In this document: in pieces, positions 45,965-56,854 of the stretch | How positions within the stretch are numbered: position 1 is the first letter of the stretch | Layout of the letters: the number at the start of each line of letters is the position of its first letter | Assembly: GCA_034231615.1 (NCBI GenBank) | Contig: CM067309.1 | Location: 28,971,860-29,035,859 of the forward strand | Direction of reading: 5' to 3' | Origin: Meghimatium bilineatum | Lineage: Eukaryota; Mollusca; Gastropoda; Stylommatophora; Philomycidae | DNA length: 64,000 bases | Notes under the pieces: model-generated | Database searches by the model: none | Told to the model about the DNA's origin: nothing | What the model saw: the letters and a program-made list of their open reading frames with translations, nothing else | Position numbers and translations under genes: made by a program

Positions 45965-46880
45965 CACAAAGAAATATTCAAAGGGTACCGCATTGCTCTC
46001 GTGAGGTCCCGTGGTTAGCAGATAACCAATATCCCAATAGTACATCCTCGTGGTGCACACTTGAAACAGAAATACAGCTGCTCGTGATATCTTCCTGACC
46101 AGCACTTTTGGGTATCGTGTCCGTGAAAGTGGAGGCTGCAGATGGAATGAGAATTGACTGCAAAAAAGGCAGGTAATATCTTCGACAAATCTGCGTCAAC
46201 ACATACACCAGCACTGTCGACACAAAGTACGCAAGACATCCGACTGGAGCATTGGAGGACAGCTAATGTAAATGTCCCGAAATAGGCAGATGTAACAAAT
46301 ATTGAGAGTCGTGCTCTAGTCTCCGTAAGAACAACTTATTGAGTACAATGTGAGGGAAGAAAATGCCAGAGGACAGCACCACGTGGAAATAAAAGGGGAA
46401 AACGTTATAAGAAAATCGGAACTAAATTTTTGTTCAGTTCAAGAAAAGCTTCTAGCCGCGTGGCTGCTAGGGCTCACGATGTCGGTGAATGAAACCTCGG
46501 TTAAAATGACAACAAACCCGGGCCATACTCTACCGTCGAGGTTTTCCAATGCCTTAACCATGATCACCGAAGAGAAAAGGTTCAGTACTCGATGAGCACA
46601 GGCACAATACGTCTAATTACGCGAGACGATTTCACGGATAGCAGAATATCTCGTGCGAGATAGACGTAGTCGACCCAAGTTTAAACCTGAGTACCGCCTC
46701 CTCTTGCCACCCTCGGGCATGTGTTGGCCAGAAAAGTCCAAGTGGGTGATAAATCGTCACGAAGTAGAGTCGAACCACTTTCGTCGTCTGGCGACAGATA
46801 CAAATAGAAAGGCTGTCACAGGTTAGGGAAACAAATCCGAATTAAAGGCATGATTATAATGGATGTGCTGGACCTTCCTA
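45965..46880 (+). mobile_element. Element G, copy 1 (unclassified dispersed repeat)
   Basis: Collinear with 52490-53760: GGTTAGCAGATAACCAATAT, GGAAACAGAAATACAGCTGC-like block, ATCGTGTCCGTGAAAGTGGAGG, CACCAGCACTGTCGACACAAAG, CATTGGAGGACAGCTAATGT, GAGTACAATG, TCGGTGAATGAAACCTCGG, AAGGTTCAGTACTCGATGAG, CACCACGT and a terminal GGATGTGCTGG block. Antisense frames give a Cys/His-rich stretch (45978-46239) that is conserved in order but not in frame. I cannot assign it to a known class. Orientation is arbitrary. Confidence 0.75.
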
Positions 46881-46989
46881 GGTGCAAATAACGCAGCTGT
46901 ACTGTAAACTAGCAGAACAACGTACTTCAAGCTCCGAGGCAGAAATCAAACAAACGTTCGTGTTGGTTATCAAAGAGCGAACACAACAA

Positions 46990-47425
46990 AGAAAAAGAAG
47001 ATCTCTCCTTGATCATGAATATAGATATATCCTCAGTCACGAAGATAGATGTCCTCTTAAACGCGAAGGTAGAGTTAACCTTAGTACGACCATTCAACGT
47101 TCAAGGTCCCGACGGTATATCCCCCACCCCTCCTTCTTTGGACACGAAGGTATGTCTACCCTGGACTCGAATATACATTTCTTCTCAGACACGAAGGTCG
47201 TATCTTCTTGAACAAAACATATACACCCCTTCCCCCACATGAAAACAAAAACACATCTCTTCTTAGACATGACGATATATCTCCCCGTGAATACGAAGGT
47301 AAGTCTCCCCCTGGATTCAAATATATAGTTCTTCTGAGACTCGAAGGTCATATCCACTTGACACGAACATACACATCTCCCGTTTCAACATAAAGACATA
47401 TATCTTCCTAGACAAGACGTTAGTG
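46990..47425. repeat. Degenerate tandem repeat, about 30 bp unit
   Basis: Recurring GACACGAAGGT(A/C), TATCTCCC and CTGGACTC-like blocks at about 30-bp spacing. The frames crossing it (46882-47211, 47009-47242) reflect this low complexity. Confidence 0.6.
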
Positions 47426-47429
47426 GCTC

Positions 47430-47800
47430 GCAAATGTATAATTTTATTAACAGTCGGTCATGCTGACATCAGTTCTACTCCATGGTGTCTACAAGTCACC
47501 ATGCACTCATTTACACAGTTCAGCAGACTACGTCATATGGCATGTATTTAGTGCGGATATGTGTGACGTCATGCACTGCGATGTTATAGATATCATATAC
47601 TTGAAGTTATCGAGCGACGCACTCTGAGTGATACTCTTGACAGACGGTGTACTGCTTCATTGAGATGGATTGAGTACATATGGAATAACCAGAGTACAAT
47701 TAAGTCAACTTTACACTTTTTAAACCTATTTTCACATGTACTCTTAGAAACGTATCCACTAAAATAATAGTGGATACCTAAATATTGTAGGAACCACTCA
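47430..47800. other. Unassigned interval
   Basis: Nothing recognised. Confidence 0.5.
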
Positions 47801-47804
47801 CATT

Positions 47805-47965
47805 CATAGTCCAAACCACTGATATTCAAAACGCCAACATTCAAAGTTCTAACCACTGATATTCAAAACGCTAACATTCAAAGTTCTAACCACTGATATT
47901 CAAAACGGCAACATTCAAAGTTCTAACCACTGATATTCATAACGCTAACGACTGACATTCAGCGC
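47805..47965. repeat. Minisatellite, period 37 bp, about 4 copies
   Basis: AACCACTGATATTCAAAACG, CCAACATTCAAAGTTCT unit with C/T changes. Confidence 0.92.
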
Positions 47966-48239
47966 CTTAGCTATTCACATTCATTATAAACGTTGTTGAT
48001 AATACGACAAGACAAAGATGTCGCTATGCTAGATGCGAAAGGAAATCGAGGCGAGCATGACTGAGGAGAGTATGCAGGAAAACAGTGCGTTAAGCCCAGA
48101 AATATCTGACAACACTGGTTTGAAACTGAGTATACGTGCAACAAAGAAGGTATGTTCTCGATTGCTTGATTTATTTTGCCGACATTGTCGCCTTTAAAGA
48201 AACTTAGCAACAATTATAAATAACAGAAAGAGTTCTCCA

Positions 48240-48980
48240 CCAACAAAGAACAGGAACAGTCAAGTTACCACATGCTGTATGAGCAGTCAAGTTACCACAT
48301 GCTGAATGAAAAGTCAAGTTACCACATGCTGAAGGAACAGTCAAGTTACCACATGCTGAAGGAACAGTCAAGTTATCACATGCTGAAGGAACATTCAATT
48401 TACCACATGCTGAAGGAGCATTCAAGTTACCACATGCTGAAGAAACAGTCAAATTACCACATGCTGAAGGAACAGTGAAGTTAACACATTCTAGAGGAAC
48501 AGTCAAGTTACTATATGCTGAAGGAACAGACAAGTTACCACATTCTGAAGGAACAGTCAGTTACCATATGCTGAAGGAACAGTCAAGTTACCACATTCTG
48601 AACGAAAAGTCATGTTAGTGCATTCTGCAGGAACAGTCAAGTTACCACATTCTGAAGGAACAGTCAAGTTACCATATGCTGAAGGAACAGTCAAGTTACC
48701 ACATTCCGAAGGAACATTCAAGTTACCATATGCTGAAGGAACAGTCAAGTTACCATATGCTGAAGGAACAGTCACGTTACCACATTCTGAAGGAACATTC
48801 AAGTTACCGCATGATGAAGGAACAGTCAAGTTACCACATGCTAAAGGAACAGTCAGTTGCCATATGTTGAAGTTACAGTAAAGTTACCATATGCTGAAGG
48901 AACAGTCAGTTACCATATGCTGAAGGAACAGTCAGTTACCACATTCTGAAGGAACAGTCAGTTACCATATGCTGAAGAAC
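48240..48980. repeat. Minisatellite, period 27 bp, about 27 copies
   Basis: Unit CAAGTTACCACATGCTGAAG then GAACAGT. 27 bp equals nine codons, so a minus-strand frame reads as repeats of NLTVPSACG (each with an N-x-T sequon) over 48204-48533 and, after a one-base register change in 26-bp units near 48548, over 48557-48829. Plus-strand frames are also open (SSYHMLKEQ and EGTVKLPYA). Openness in several frames on both strands argues for a non-coding array. Confidence 0.95.
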
Positions 48981-48984
48981 ATGC

Positions 48985-49590
48985 TGAATATAAGCTCACT
49001 TAGGATCACTTATGGTCGTATCCTGAATGCCATGATGATGACTAACTAGCATTCAACGCTCCATGTACTCAAAGTGAAATTCCTAAAACCATAACCACTC
49101 ACATTAAAATTCTGAACCACTTATAATAAGAACCGTAACCACTTACACTATATCCATATCCAGTAACATTCATATTCCTAACCATTCATATTCAAATTCC
49201 TGACTATACACATTCAAATCCCAAATCACCCACACTCACATTCTTAACTACTCATACATAAACCCAAACCACTCACACAAAAACCCCGAACCATTCACAC
49301 AAAAACCCTGAACCACTCACACACAACCACGTAACAAGTTTTACAACCGGTTTTTGTATTTGAAAGCGCCAAAGTTCATTCCTCTTTGCCCTGCCTATTG
49401 TTAGAATGCATAGTGACACTTTGTGTCACCTAACGAAGACGCTAACAGGCAGAATTCATCTTGAACAATCGATCCACGCATGCCATTTTCTGGCGCCGTA
49501 AAGGTTAAAAATATAAACCAATATATTTTGTACTTTGCCTTCTAACCTGAGGAAATGTAAATGTCACGGACAACTTTCTAATTTGAAACC
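48985..49590. other. Degenerate CCACTCACA repeats and unassigned DNA
   Basis: From 49070 to 49330 loose copies of ACCACTCACA(T/C) and AAACCC(T/C)GAACC occur at 18-30 bp intervals. The rest is unrecognised. Confidence 0.5.
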
Positions 49591-49594
49591 TGTC

Positions 49595-49790
49595 ACTTTA
49601 GGTGTTCGATTTACAGAAAAAGTAGATGTTGTGATGTCATCTGTTCGATTTTCAGAATTAAAACATATTTTGTGTATAATTGTTTTCGATTTACAGAACG
49701 TGCGGATTCTGTGTAGACTTTTTCTTCGATTTACAGAGTATTCCAAATATGTATTCTTGATTTATGAGGCATATACGAATTGTGTATATC
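49595..49790. repeat. Degenerate repeat with TTCGATTTACAGAA core, about 45-bp spacing
   Basis: Four copies of GTTCGATTTACAGAA (one TTCGATTTTCAGAA) separated by similar T-rich DNA. The short open frame across it is a by-product. Confidence 0.7.
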
Positions 49791-49799
49791 TAGTTTGTT

Positions 49800-50335
49800 A
49801 TTGGTTATAATTTAAACTATGCTCTATACAGGACTCTATAATCGACGGAAGATACGCTTAAACTAACAAGTAATCAAATGGAAGCTGTTCACGTGACATT
49901 ATACTACCAATCTTATCTCTCATGGCCAGGATTCGGTCAAAATAAACACAGACTTATTTTTGCGATCCGTATTCTACTCCAACCCTACATTTTTCGAGTA
50001 ATTCAATTTCTTCGCAGACAATGCGGATTTTCTACTTTTATTTTCTAGTTCGTCATTGTTTTTATTAACATTTCATTTCCCCCTCCCCGCTCTTCATATT
50101 TCATATTCTGCTATTGTTGTGGTTACTATCTGGATCCTTAAATCGTTATGACCAACAAATCACAGACACTCACGTTCTTTCACTTTCACATATTGTGTCT
50201 TTATTGGAAATCTGGTCAGACCAGCTACACGGTATTGAGCCGTGGCTATGAACAGTAAATGCATACGATTAATGTAAAATGCAGCCTTCATATGTCATGA
50301 CTAATTATCCCTGTGCATTTCGTTGGTCACTATTT
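49800..50335. other. Unassigned interval
   Basis: Nothing recognised. Confidence 0.5.
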
Positions 50336-50339
50336 ATAT

Positions 50340-50990
50340 TTGTTTTGTTTGTTCTTCCATCACAAATGATGATGACCATTTGTTACATCCACTTTCGAAA
50401 TCGGCTTAGAGCTATCTCCTTGACTATGTGTTTGTAGATACGCCCTATCCTGGCGTAGATACGCCCAAATGTAAATGGGTAGTTCGGACATGAATGACCA
50501 CTGTAGATGGATTTTTTCTACCTGTGACTTTCTAGCTCTATTGCAGCTCTATTTTGTGCACGTTCTTCTAATGTATCTTGGTCTAGTTCAAATGTTTTCA
50601 ATGAGGTCTTTAACGAGTCCTTGTAGCGCTTCTTTTTGCCACCTTGAGAACGTGTGTCCTTCTGCAGCTCAACATAGAAATGTTTATTTAGCAGGAAATG
50701 ATCTGGTCACCAATCTGCCCAACGAATTAGTATATATGTCACCAATCTGCCCAACGAATCAGAGTCGGCATTATAATAGTGTCAGTGCTAGAAATACCAA
50801 ATATGTCAAGGAGTTTGGTATCCGAAATCGTGTCACTTCCGGACAAATAAAAATTGTTACTGATTTCTTTCCTGGCACGACCACTCCTGCAGTAAACCAA
50901 GCTGAAAATGAGTACCTGATACATGATTTAAGGAAAATAAATACAACACGGAAAGGGACTGGTCACCCCACTTAATAGTTGCTGTGGCTT
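50340..50990 (-). pseudogene. LINE family B, C-terminus and 3' end
   Basis: The reverse complement parallels 62530-63055: the 3' UTR (CACAAATGATGATGACCATT on plus), the coding part with GTAGCGCTTCTTTTTGCCACC (KRYKD...GGQ segment on minus), TGCCCAACGAATTAG (RW.G) and the VRNRFRIPNSLTYLVF-like 5' part. A duplicate of CACCAATCTGCCCAACGAAT occurs (50706 and 50739). Stops throughout. Confidence 0.78.
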
Positions 50991-51220
50991 GGTACATGAA
51001 GTGATATCTTCATCCTCCAACGGCAAGGTGTTCCCGTGTGACCTACATTTACCTTCATGTATACACTAGTGTCACAAGCCGACGCGGAACAACGAAATGA
51101 ACGGAAATAATCGAAAACATGACTTATAGAGGCTTGTTGCGACTCTCCTTGCAAAACTGTACGATATATACCACACTTGAACCCATTATTTATACAGCGA
51201 GTTGCTATGAATCTTCCTGC
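50990..51220. other. Unassigned interval
   Basis: Nothing recognised. Confidence 0.45.
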
Positions 51221-51221
51221 T

Positions 51222-51475
51222 TTTTCTGCTGCGTTCAAACTCAAAATCCTGAAGATTGTCAGGATGTTGTCAGGAGAATGGAATGCGTTATGTCATGAAG
51301 TACAGTTTTGTTGCGATATTCGTGCTTTTCGGCGGTACACATCCGATCTTAGCGTGGCTTTTCGGCGGTACACATCCGATCTTAGCGTGGCTTTTCACGT
51401 CGTTTGAGCTCCCTGGGATGGGCAGCCAACTCTACTCTAAAACCTCCGTAGTCTTGCTCTTGTGACAGCGGTTAA
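51222..51475 (-). mobile_element. SINE E copy with a 33-bp internal duplication
   Basis: GTTCAAACTCAAAATCCTGAAG, GGAATGCGTTATGTCATG, CCTGGGATGGGCAGCCAACT and CCTCCGTAGTC match E (minus). The stretch CTTTTCGGCGGTACACATCC to GCGTGG (33 bp) is present twice at about 51328-51393. 33 bp is 11 codons, which keeps a chance plus frame open. Confidence 0.75.
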
Positions 51476-51489
51476 AGGTTGCTGACGTG

Positions 51490-51700
51490 ATACAGAGCAA
51501 ACAACATGTGTTATACAGAGCATACAACATGTGTGATAAATAGCAAAAACCATGTGTGATACATAGCAAACAACATGTGTTATACAGAGCAAATAACATG
51601 TGTGATGCATAGCAAACAACATGTGTGATACATAGCAAAAACACGTGTTATACAGAGCAAATAACATGTTTGATACAGAGCAAACAACATGTGTGAATAA
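51490..51700. repeat. Minisatellite, period about 23 bp, 9 copies
   Basis: ACATGTGTGATACATAGCAA followed by ACA, with TTATACAGAG variants. Confidence 0.93.
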
Positions 51701-51784
51701 GAAACACCTACAATCTTCTGTATATATGCATCTAACGGGTTTTCTATAAACACGTTTGGAGGTTTTTCATGGAATACCGGACAC

Positions 51785-51888
51785 AACCATAACACGTCTT
51801 TGCTGTGATCCGTGTGTTGCCGGGGCTTGAAACCGGGAGCAATGGCTATACCCTGACCTACCATGCGTGTCGTTAGAAGAAATTAAAA
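51785..51888 (+). mobile_element. SINE E head fragment
   Basis: CCGTGTGTTGCCGGGGC, GAGCAATGGCTATACC and CATGCGTGTCGTTAGAAG match the head of E (CCGTGTGGTGCCGAGGCCC ... CATGCGT...GTAAAAGGCGAC). It stops where the family I tail begins. Confidence 0.55.
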
Positions 51889-51889
51889 A

Positions 51890-52430
51890 GGTTCTTGATT
51901 CTTTATTAGAAACAAACACACGGAGCATTCCTTTAAGTGCTCCAATCTCTACTTTAACAGCTATTTAAGAGTACACAGATTCGAAGTTCAAGTATGATAT
52001 TAATTCTGTGATCTTTGTAACTTTCCAGAGAGGACATACGTTCTCCCATCAACCCTGGTCATCCATATTGCTGTCATTCTTTGTATGTGCACATTTTCAT
52101 CTCTTATTATGTCGGCTCTATCTTCAATAGCATCAAACATAGAATTACCCACCAGCGAGTCTGCTCTGTCGCTGCCTATGATCCCCACATCACCAGATCA
52201 GTTTATCTATTGGAACGACAACAGAGTAGTTCAGTAACGTGCCGCATTCCTTTCTTAACCACATTTTTATCTTCCGCATTTTGCAGTGGGAGTCTGAGAG
52301 TAGCACTGCGTGAATTGATACACCAAACACACTGTAGTGCCGCAGCCACCATATGTATACCCATTTTCGTGCTCGGTGTAGTAATGGAATAGGCAGACAC
52401 ATTTCAAGCACCTTTATTCAATCTTATAAG
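51890..52430 (-). pseudogene. LINE family I, RNase H and 3' tail, decayed
   Basis: TTCTTGATTCTTTATTAGAAAC marks the 3' end. On the minus strand, RNase H pieces are YSITTPSTKMGIHMVAAAL, SATLRLPLQNAE, MRHVTELL and MGIIGSDRADSLVGN, in broken frames. These are counterparts of the ME.EGVTAAL, SDSQSMLRKIE and GH.GI.GNE.AD boxes. The RT is missing. Confidence 0.75.
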
Positions 52431-52484
52431 CAGCAAAGCCATTTTTTTCTTTTGCTTGTCTCTTTAGGCGGTGTCTAAATGTCT

Positions 52485-53775
52485 CTATACCAATTTAGGG
52501 GTGCAAAGGGAACGCATTGCTATAGGCGGACCCAGGGTTAGCAAATAACCAAGATACCAAATGTACCTCCACGCGGTACACCCTGGAAACAGAAATACAG
52601 CAGCTCGAGCTGATTCTGGCCAAATCATTTGGGGATCGTGTCCGAGAATGTGGAGGTAGCAGATGGAAAGAGATTTGACTGCACAAGAGACAGACAATAT
52701 CTCCGACACCACCAGCATCACCACATATAGCGACACTGTCGACATACAGTGAAGCTAGGCAGTCCAGTCCGAACATTGGAGGGGCGGCCAATGTAAAATG
52801 CACGTGAAGGTAGATGCATGGCGAGAGACAAAAAAGATTTCATACCGAGTACAATGAAACAATGAAAGGGCAGAACAGCGCTAGATGGCAGCGCGAACTG
52901 CAAATAGAAAGTGAAAAGTCCCTAGGAAAGGGGAACTACAAGCTCCGTCAGCTCGAGACGAACTTCTAGTTACCTGTGTTCCTTACAGGCAGAGACCCAG
53001 ACCCATCCATTGGCGTTTGGTAAAGCAAGAAGACCTAACCCAACCCTTATGTCGAGCCTTCCTAAACTGGAAATATGCTCGCGAAAAGAAAGTGTTCTGT
53101 ACCCGATGGGCTTAGGCAAGAAAGGGACACCGATGGTAGTCCTGGCCCAACTCTACTGTCAAGGTTTCCTATAACGGAAGTACACTTGCAAAGAGAAAGG
53201 GTTCCGTACCCGATGGGCTCAGGCACAAAAGGGACAACGAAATAGCCCTGGCCCAACTCTACTGTCAGGTTTTCCTACACCGGAAATACACCTGAAGAGA
53301 GAAATGGTTCAGTACCTGATGGGCTCAGGCGCTATTGGGACAAGGACGCTCAGCTCGAGAACGCCTTGCTCTCAAACGCGTGGTGTGAGACTCGATCTTG
53401 GACAAGGGGTACACGCTGTCGGTGAACGACACCTCGGCTAAGAGGGCGAAAGAGCCAGGGTCCAACTCCTCTGTTGAGTTCTTCCCCTTAAGAAACCAGG
53501 TTCACGGATGAGAAACGGTTCAGTACCCAATGGGCACAGGCACATCACGTCCAATTACACGAGGCAAGTTCATAGACAGTGGAACACCTCGTGCAAGTCA
53601 GATGAGAGCAAAAATCGTCTGGGCGAAGAGTCGCAATTACGCGTGCATGGAGACAGATATAGAGGCTGTCACAGGCTAAGGGTAGCCCACCCGAATTGTC
53701 AAGGCATGCCGAAATCGGATGTGCTAGGCCTACAAGGCGCATAACGGTGGCACAACGTAATCACACTCCCGGCGG
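52485..53775 (+). mobile_element. Element G, copy 2
   Basis: Collinear with 45965-46880 but longer because of an internal 107-bp unit that is repeated about three times (53055-53345) plus a diverged unit at 53456-53545. The right end (CATGCCGAAATCGGATGTG, GCGCATAACG) resembles the middle of SINE E. Antisense frames carry a Cys-rich segment seen at 46 kb. Confidence 0.75.
53055..53345. repeat. 107-bp tandem repeat inside element G
   Basis: ACCCGATGGGCT at 53101, 53208 and (as ACCTGATGGGCT) 53314 marks the unit. Each begins with an AAGAGAAAGGGTTC-like block and includes GGCCCAACTCTACTGTC. Copy 1 of G has a single unit. Confidence 0.9.
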
Positions 53776-53844
53776 AAATCGCACGGATATCCGTGATGGT
53801 TACAATGGAAAGAACGCAAAACAAACAAACAAACATACCCATTT

Positions 53845-55110
53845 ATTGCTTGCATCGTCAGTGGTAGAATCTTCTGAAGATGACTTTTGTGTGTTTCATA
53901 TATATTTTTTTTCGTGGACTCTTTTATTTCTGTAATCCATCGTTTTCAAGGTCTGCCCATGGCTTTGTATTCATCGTATCTATATAGTAATGTTTTTTTA
54001 AGGTTCACTATCTGATGCTAGTCATGAAGTATGTGAAAACCACTGAATTTGTTGTGTTCTGGGGTAATCCAGGATTGGCATTGTGTTTGTTAGTCGGATG
54101 TTTTCGTTTGTAATTCTATCTCCATTTGTTACTCTGAGAATCCTATGCATAATAATTATTTCTGTTGTAACGCGTTTTCATTTTTCTTTTGTTGCTCATG
54201 TCCACGTTTTGACATAGTGACAAGGTGATGATCGTTTTATATAGTGTAGTCTTCTTCTTCTTCGTTCGTTCTCAAACTCCTGAAGATTAGCAGGACGTAG
54301 TCCATAGAACGGAATGCGTTGTGTCATGGTTTACAGCATTGCTGCGATATCTGCGCCTTTCGGCCTGACACATCCGACTTCAGCATGGCTTTGGGTCTCT
54401 GACCCTATATGGGATGGGACAGCCAACTCCATCGCATAACCTCCTTAGTCGCCTTTTACGAAATGCGTGGAAGGTAAACATTGTTGGTATTCTTTGCTCC
54501 CCTTTCGGGCCTCGGCACCACACGGGCGATATACTGTAGTTATGGTCTTCATGTTCACGTGTTTGATTTTGAAAATAGGAGATATCTGCCCCATGATACG
54601 GTATGCTATGTTGGATTTCTTTGATATTTTTCCGATTCGATGATATGATGTTTCCAAGATAAGCGAATTATTTCACCTGTTTACGTGGTTTAGAATCGAT
54701 TAGAATAGTAGTATTTCTGTCTGTCTTTGCTATTAACAATATCACTGTTGTGTATGTATTTATCTCCATGTTAAAGTCCCTACATTTTGTGTGGAGTCTA
54801 GTTATAGGTTGGGTGTAGTTGTTCTCCTTTTGATGATATTGCTTGTTGGTCTGAAAAAAAGAGGTTCGATCAGGAGGCTGTTTAAGTTGCCCCCTTCATT
54901 AGTTGTGGCAATTTTGCGTACGCAGTTGATATATGTGATGACTAACAAGGAAGATTGAACACATCCTTGTCGCACGCTAGAGTGTAGCAAAACCCCATCT
55001 GCAGTAATTAGATTCTCAGTTGACTGAACCATCTACATATCTGATTGTATCTTGCGGTTTTTGGTGTTTCTGGATAATTTCTTGTACATCATATATGTAA
55101 TGGTACCAGT
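53845..55110 (-). pseudogene. LINE family D, RT and C-terminus, split by SINE E
   Basis: On the minus strand in sense order: DVQEIIQKHQKPQDTIRYVD (about 55090), SSVRQGCVQSSLLVITYINC (54960; SVRQGC(L/V)xSPLLF box), NMEINTYTTV (54750), FAYLGNIISSNRKNIKEIQ (54670-54610; thumb), then the SINE E insert, then RVTTEIIIMHRILRVTNGDR (54180-54110), and KRWITEIKESTKKNI (53940). The YADD region is deleted or unrecognisable. Matches 17800-17940 and 63806-64000. Confidence 0.82.
54251..54530 (-). mobile_element. SINE E, reference copy with target duplication
   Basis: ATAGTGTAGT (54241-54250) and ATACTGTAGT (54531-54540) flank it, 9 of 10 identical, a target-site duplication. In its own sense (minus) it begins ATCGCCCGTGTGGTGCCGAG, includes CGTAAAAGGCGACTAAGG, GGCTGTCCCATCCCATATAG, GAAGTCGGATGTG and GTAAACCATGACACAACGC, and ends in TTTGAGAACGAACGAAG(AAG)n. 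Length 280 bp. I see no good A/B boxes in the head. Interrupts LINE D, so it is younger than that insertion. Confidence 0.88.
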
Positions 55111-55305
55111 TCATTTCCTGCACGCCCCTGATCGCCCCTGCTGTGTTACTACATTTGTCATATATTTTTTTGGGTCCACCTTTACCCACTCACTGCCTTT
55201 GTTCGCATCTGTCACTTCTCACCCCGAGAAACGTAGTCTCAGCTTCTTCTATCCATGATATTCTGTGTTTATTTTGTTGCCAGGATTAAAATTCCAACTA
55301 ATAAA
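55110..55305. other. Unassigned interval
   Basis: Possibly more decayed LINE D. Nothing specific. Confidence 0.4.
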
Positions 55306-55309
55306 GTAT

Positions 55310-55512
55310 CGCGATGGAGCTGCATACCCCATCCAAAAGCTGAGTGACCCACGGTTCAAGTTGAATATGTCAAACTGAAAGGTGCAGGTGTGTCAAACTG
55401 AAAGGTGCAGGTGTGCCAAACAAACTGTACACCATGACACAGCGTATTTCATTCTTCAGACTACATCCTGTATAACCGCAGGAGTTTGAGAACGAATACA
55501 GAAGAAGAATTA
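55310..55512 (+). mobile_element. SINE E copy with internal 25-bp duplication
   Basis: ATGGAGCTGCATACCCCATC, ACCATGACACAGCG, CAGACTACATCCTG and GGAGTTTGAGAACGAATACAG then (GAA)2. The stretch GTGTCAAACTGAAAGGTGCA is tandemly repeated (55368-55420). Confidence 0.7.
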
Positions 55513-55514
55513 TG

Positions 55515-56505
55515 TTATTAAGATCTTTCTTTAAGTACAGATCGATACGCGAAATGTTGCCGTACATGACGTTGTGTATTTGTGTGTTGTTGTGAGCATG
55601 GCTGAAACGCACAATATAGCGGATGTGATTTTGATTTTAGATGCAGGCAGACGACTGGAACAGTTAATAAAGCAATGGCAATCTACTGAAGCTAAACATT
55701 ACATAAAATGAGTGCAATAAAACGTGTGTATTGACCACTGCCTATTTAGTATCCAATTAACTATGACAATCAAAATCAGGAAATGTGTCAATGGTAACCA
55801 TGGAAACATACCGTTTTATTTTTTTTTCACACATGTTTTTCATTCATCTGTATTCGTCTAATCAATCAATAAACCAATCACGATCTTGACCCGACATTTC
55901 CAAACGATGTTTATACATTCCCGGATGAATAAGCCACGTTCCAACATTTTTCATTTTTCTCTATCACAGGATATGTTCTCAGCTACAATCCACGTGATTC
56001 CCATAGTTCTTCATGGTTTCCAATCTCCATTTCTTCCTAGATCTTTTCTGTTTTCTGTTCATTGCTGGTTCCTTGTCACTGATCTTCTATTTATATTTTT
56101 TACTGGTTCATTCAGCGTGTGCTGAATCAATCACCATGTTTCCTTAATCTCGGTGTCCACCAAATGTTTATCTGTTCATCTCTAGGCTTCTTCATTTCTT
56201 ATCCTGCTATATAAATAAGACGGATGATGTGTGATGTCTCTGGCCACAGTTCCTATATGACTGCTCAAATCTATTACAGAAATGTTAAGTTAACTAATGA
56301 TTTCCGATCTCTGTATTGATTTTAATATCCCTAACAAAACGTAATTAACAAACATCATTGATTTGATGTGGTAAAGTAGTAGTGATTGTTGTTATTGTCG
56401 CTTCTGATATTATTATTGTCATTATTATTGCTGCTACTATCGTTGCTATTGTTATTATTTTTGTACCAGATCCCAATGGAGCATTTGTTGTCCCAGCCGT
56501 TTTTC
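55515..56505. other. Unassigned interval with a (TTA)n-like tract
   Basis: 56385-56465 is an interrupted TTATTG/TATTAT tract. Pyrimidine-rich around 55940-56120. No gene recognised. Confidence 0.5.
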
Positions 56506-56506
56506 A

Positions 56507-56697
56507 TGTCAGACTGTGGTGTTTTATCGGTCGTTCTCCATGCCAGACTGTTGTGTTTTAACGGTCATTCTCCATGCCAGACTGTGGTGTTTTAACGGTC
56601 GCTCTCCATGCCAGACTGTGATGTTTTATCGGTCGCTATCCATGCCAGACTGTGGTGTTTTATCGGTCGTTCTCCACGCCAGACTGTGGTGCTTTGT
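56507..56697. repeat. Minisatellite, period 34 bp, about 5-6 copies
   Basis: Unit CCAGACTGTGGTGTTTTATC then GGTCGTTCTCCATG. TGCCAG at 56541 and 56575 gives the period. A plus frame stays open by cycling. Confidence 0.93.
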
Positions 56698-56699
56698 TT

Positions 56700-56850
56700 T
56701 CGGCTCTAGATCAGTATGCTTCGTAGTTATTATTTCAAGAGGGCTCCTGTCTTCAGAGTTGTTTTTTTCACTCTTGGTAAGATATTTGTTTGATTGAATG
56801 TTGCTGTAGGATGTACTTCACAAACTCAGTGAATTGAAGACTGAAGTAAA
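56700..56850. other. Short unassigned interval
   Basis: Nothing recognised before the LINE A copy. Confidence 0.4.
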
Positions 56851-56854
56851 ACTA

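Noticed and set aside
46350-46595. 81-codon frame within element G
   Set aside because: The corresponding stretch in the second G copy is not open in the same frame, so no evidence of protein conservation.
50475-50975. 166-codon plus-strand frame, the longest in its region
   Set aside because: It is the antisense shadow of the LINE B C-terminus, whose minus-strand similarity is clear.
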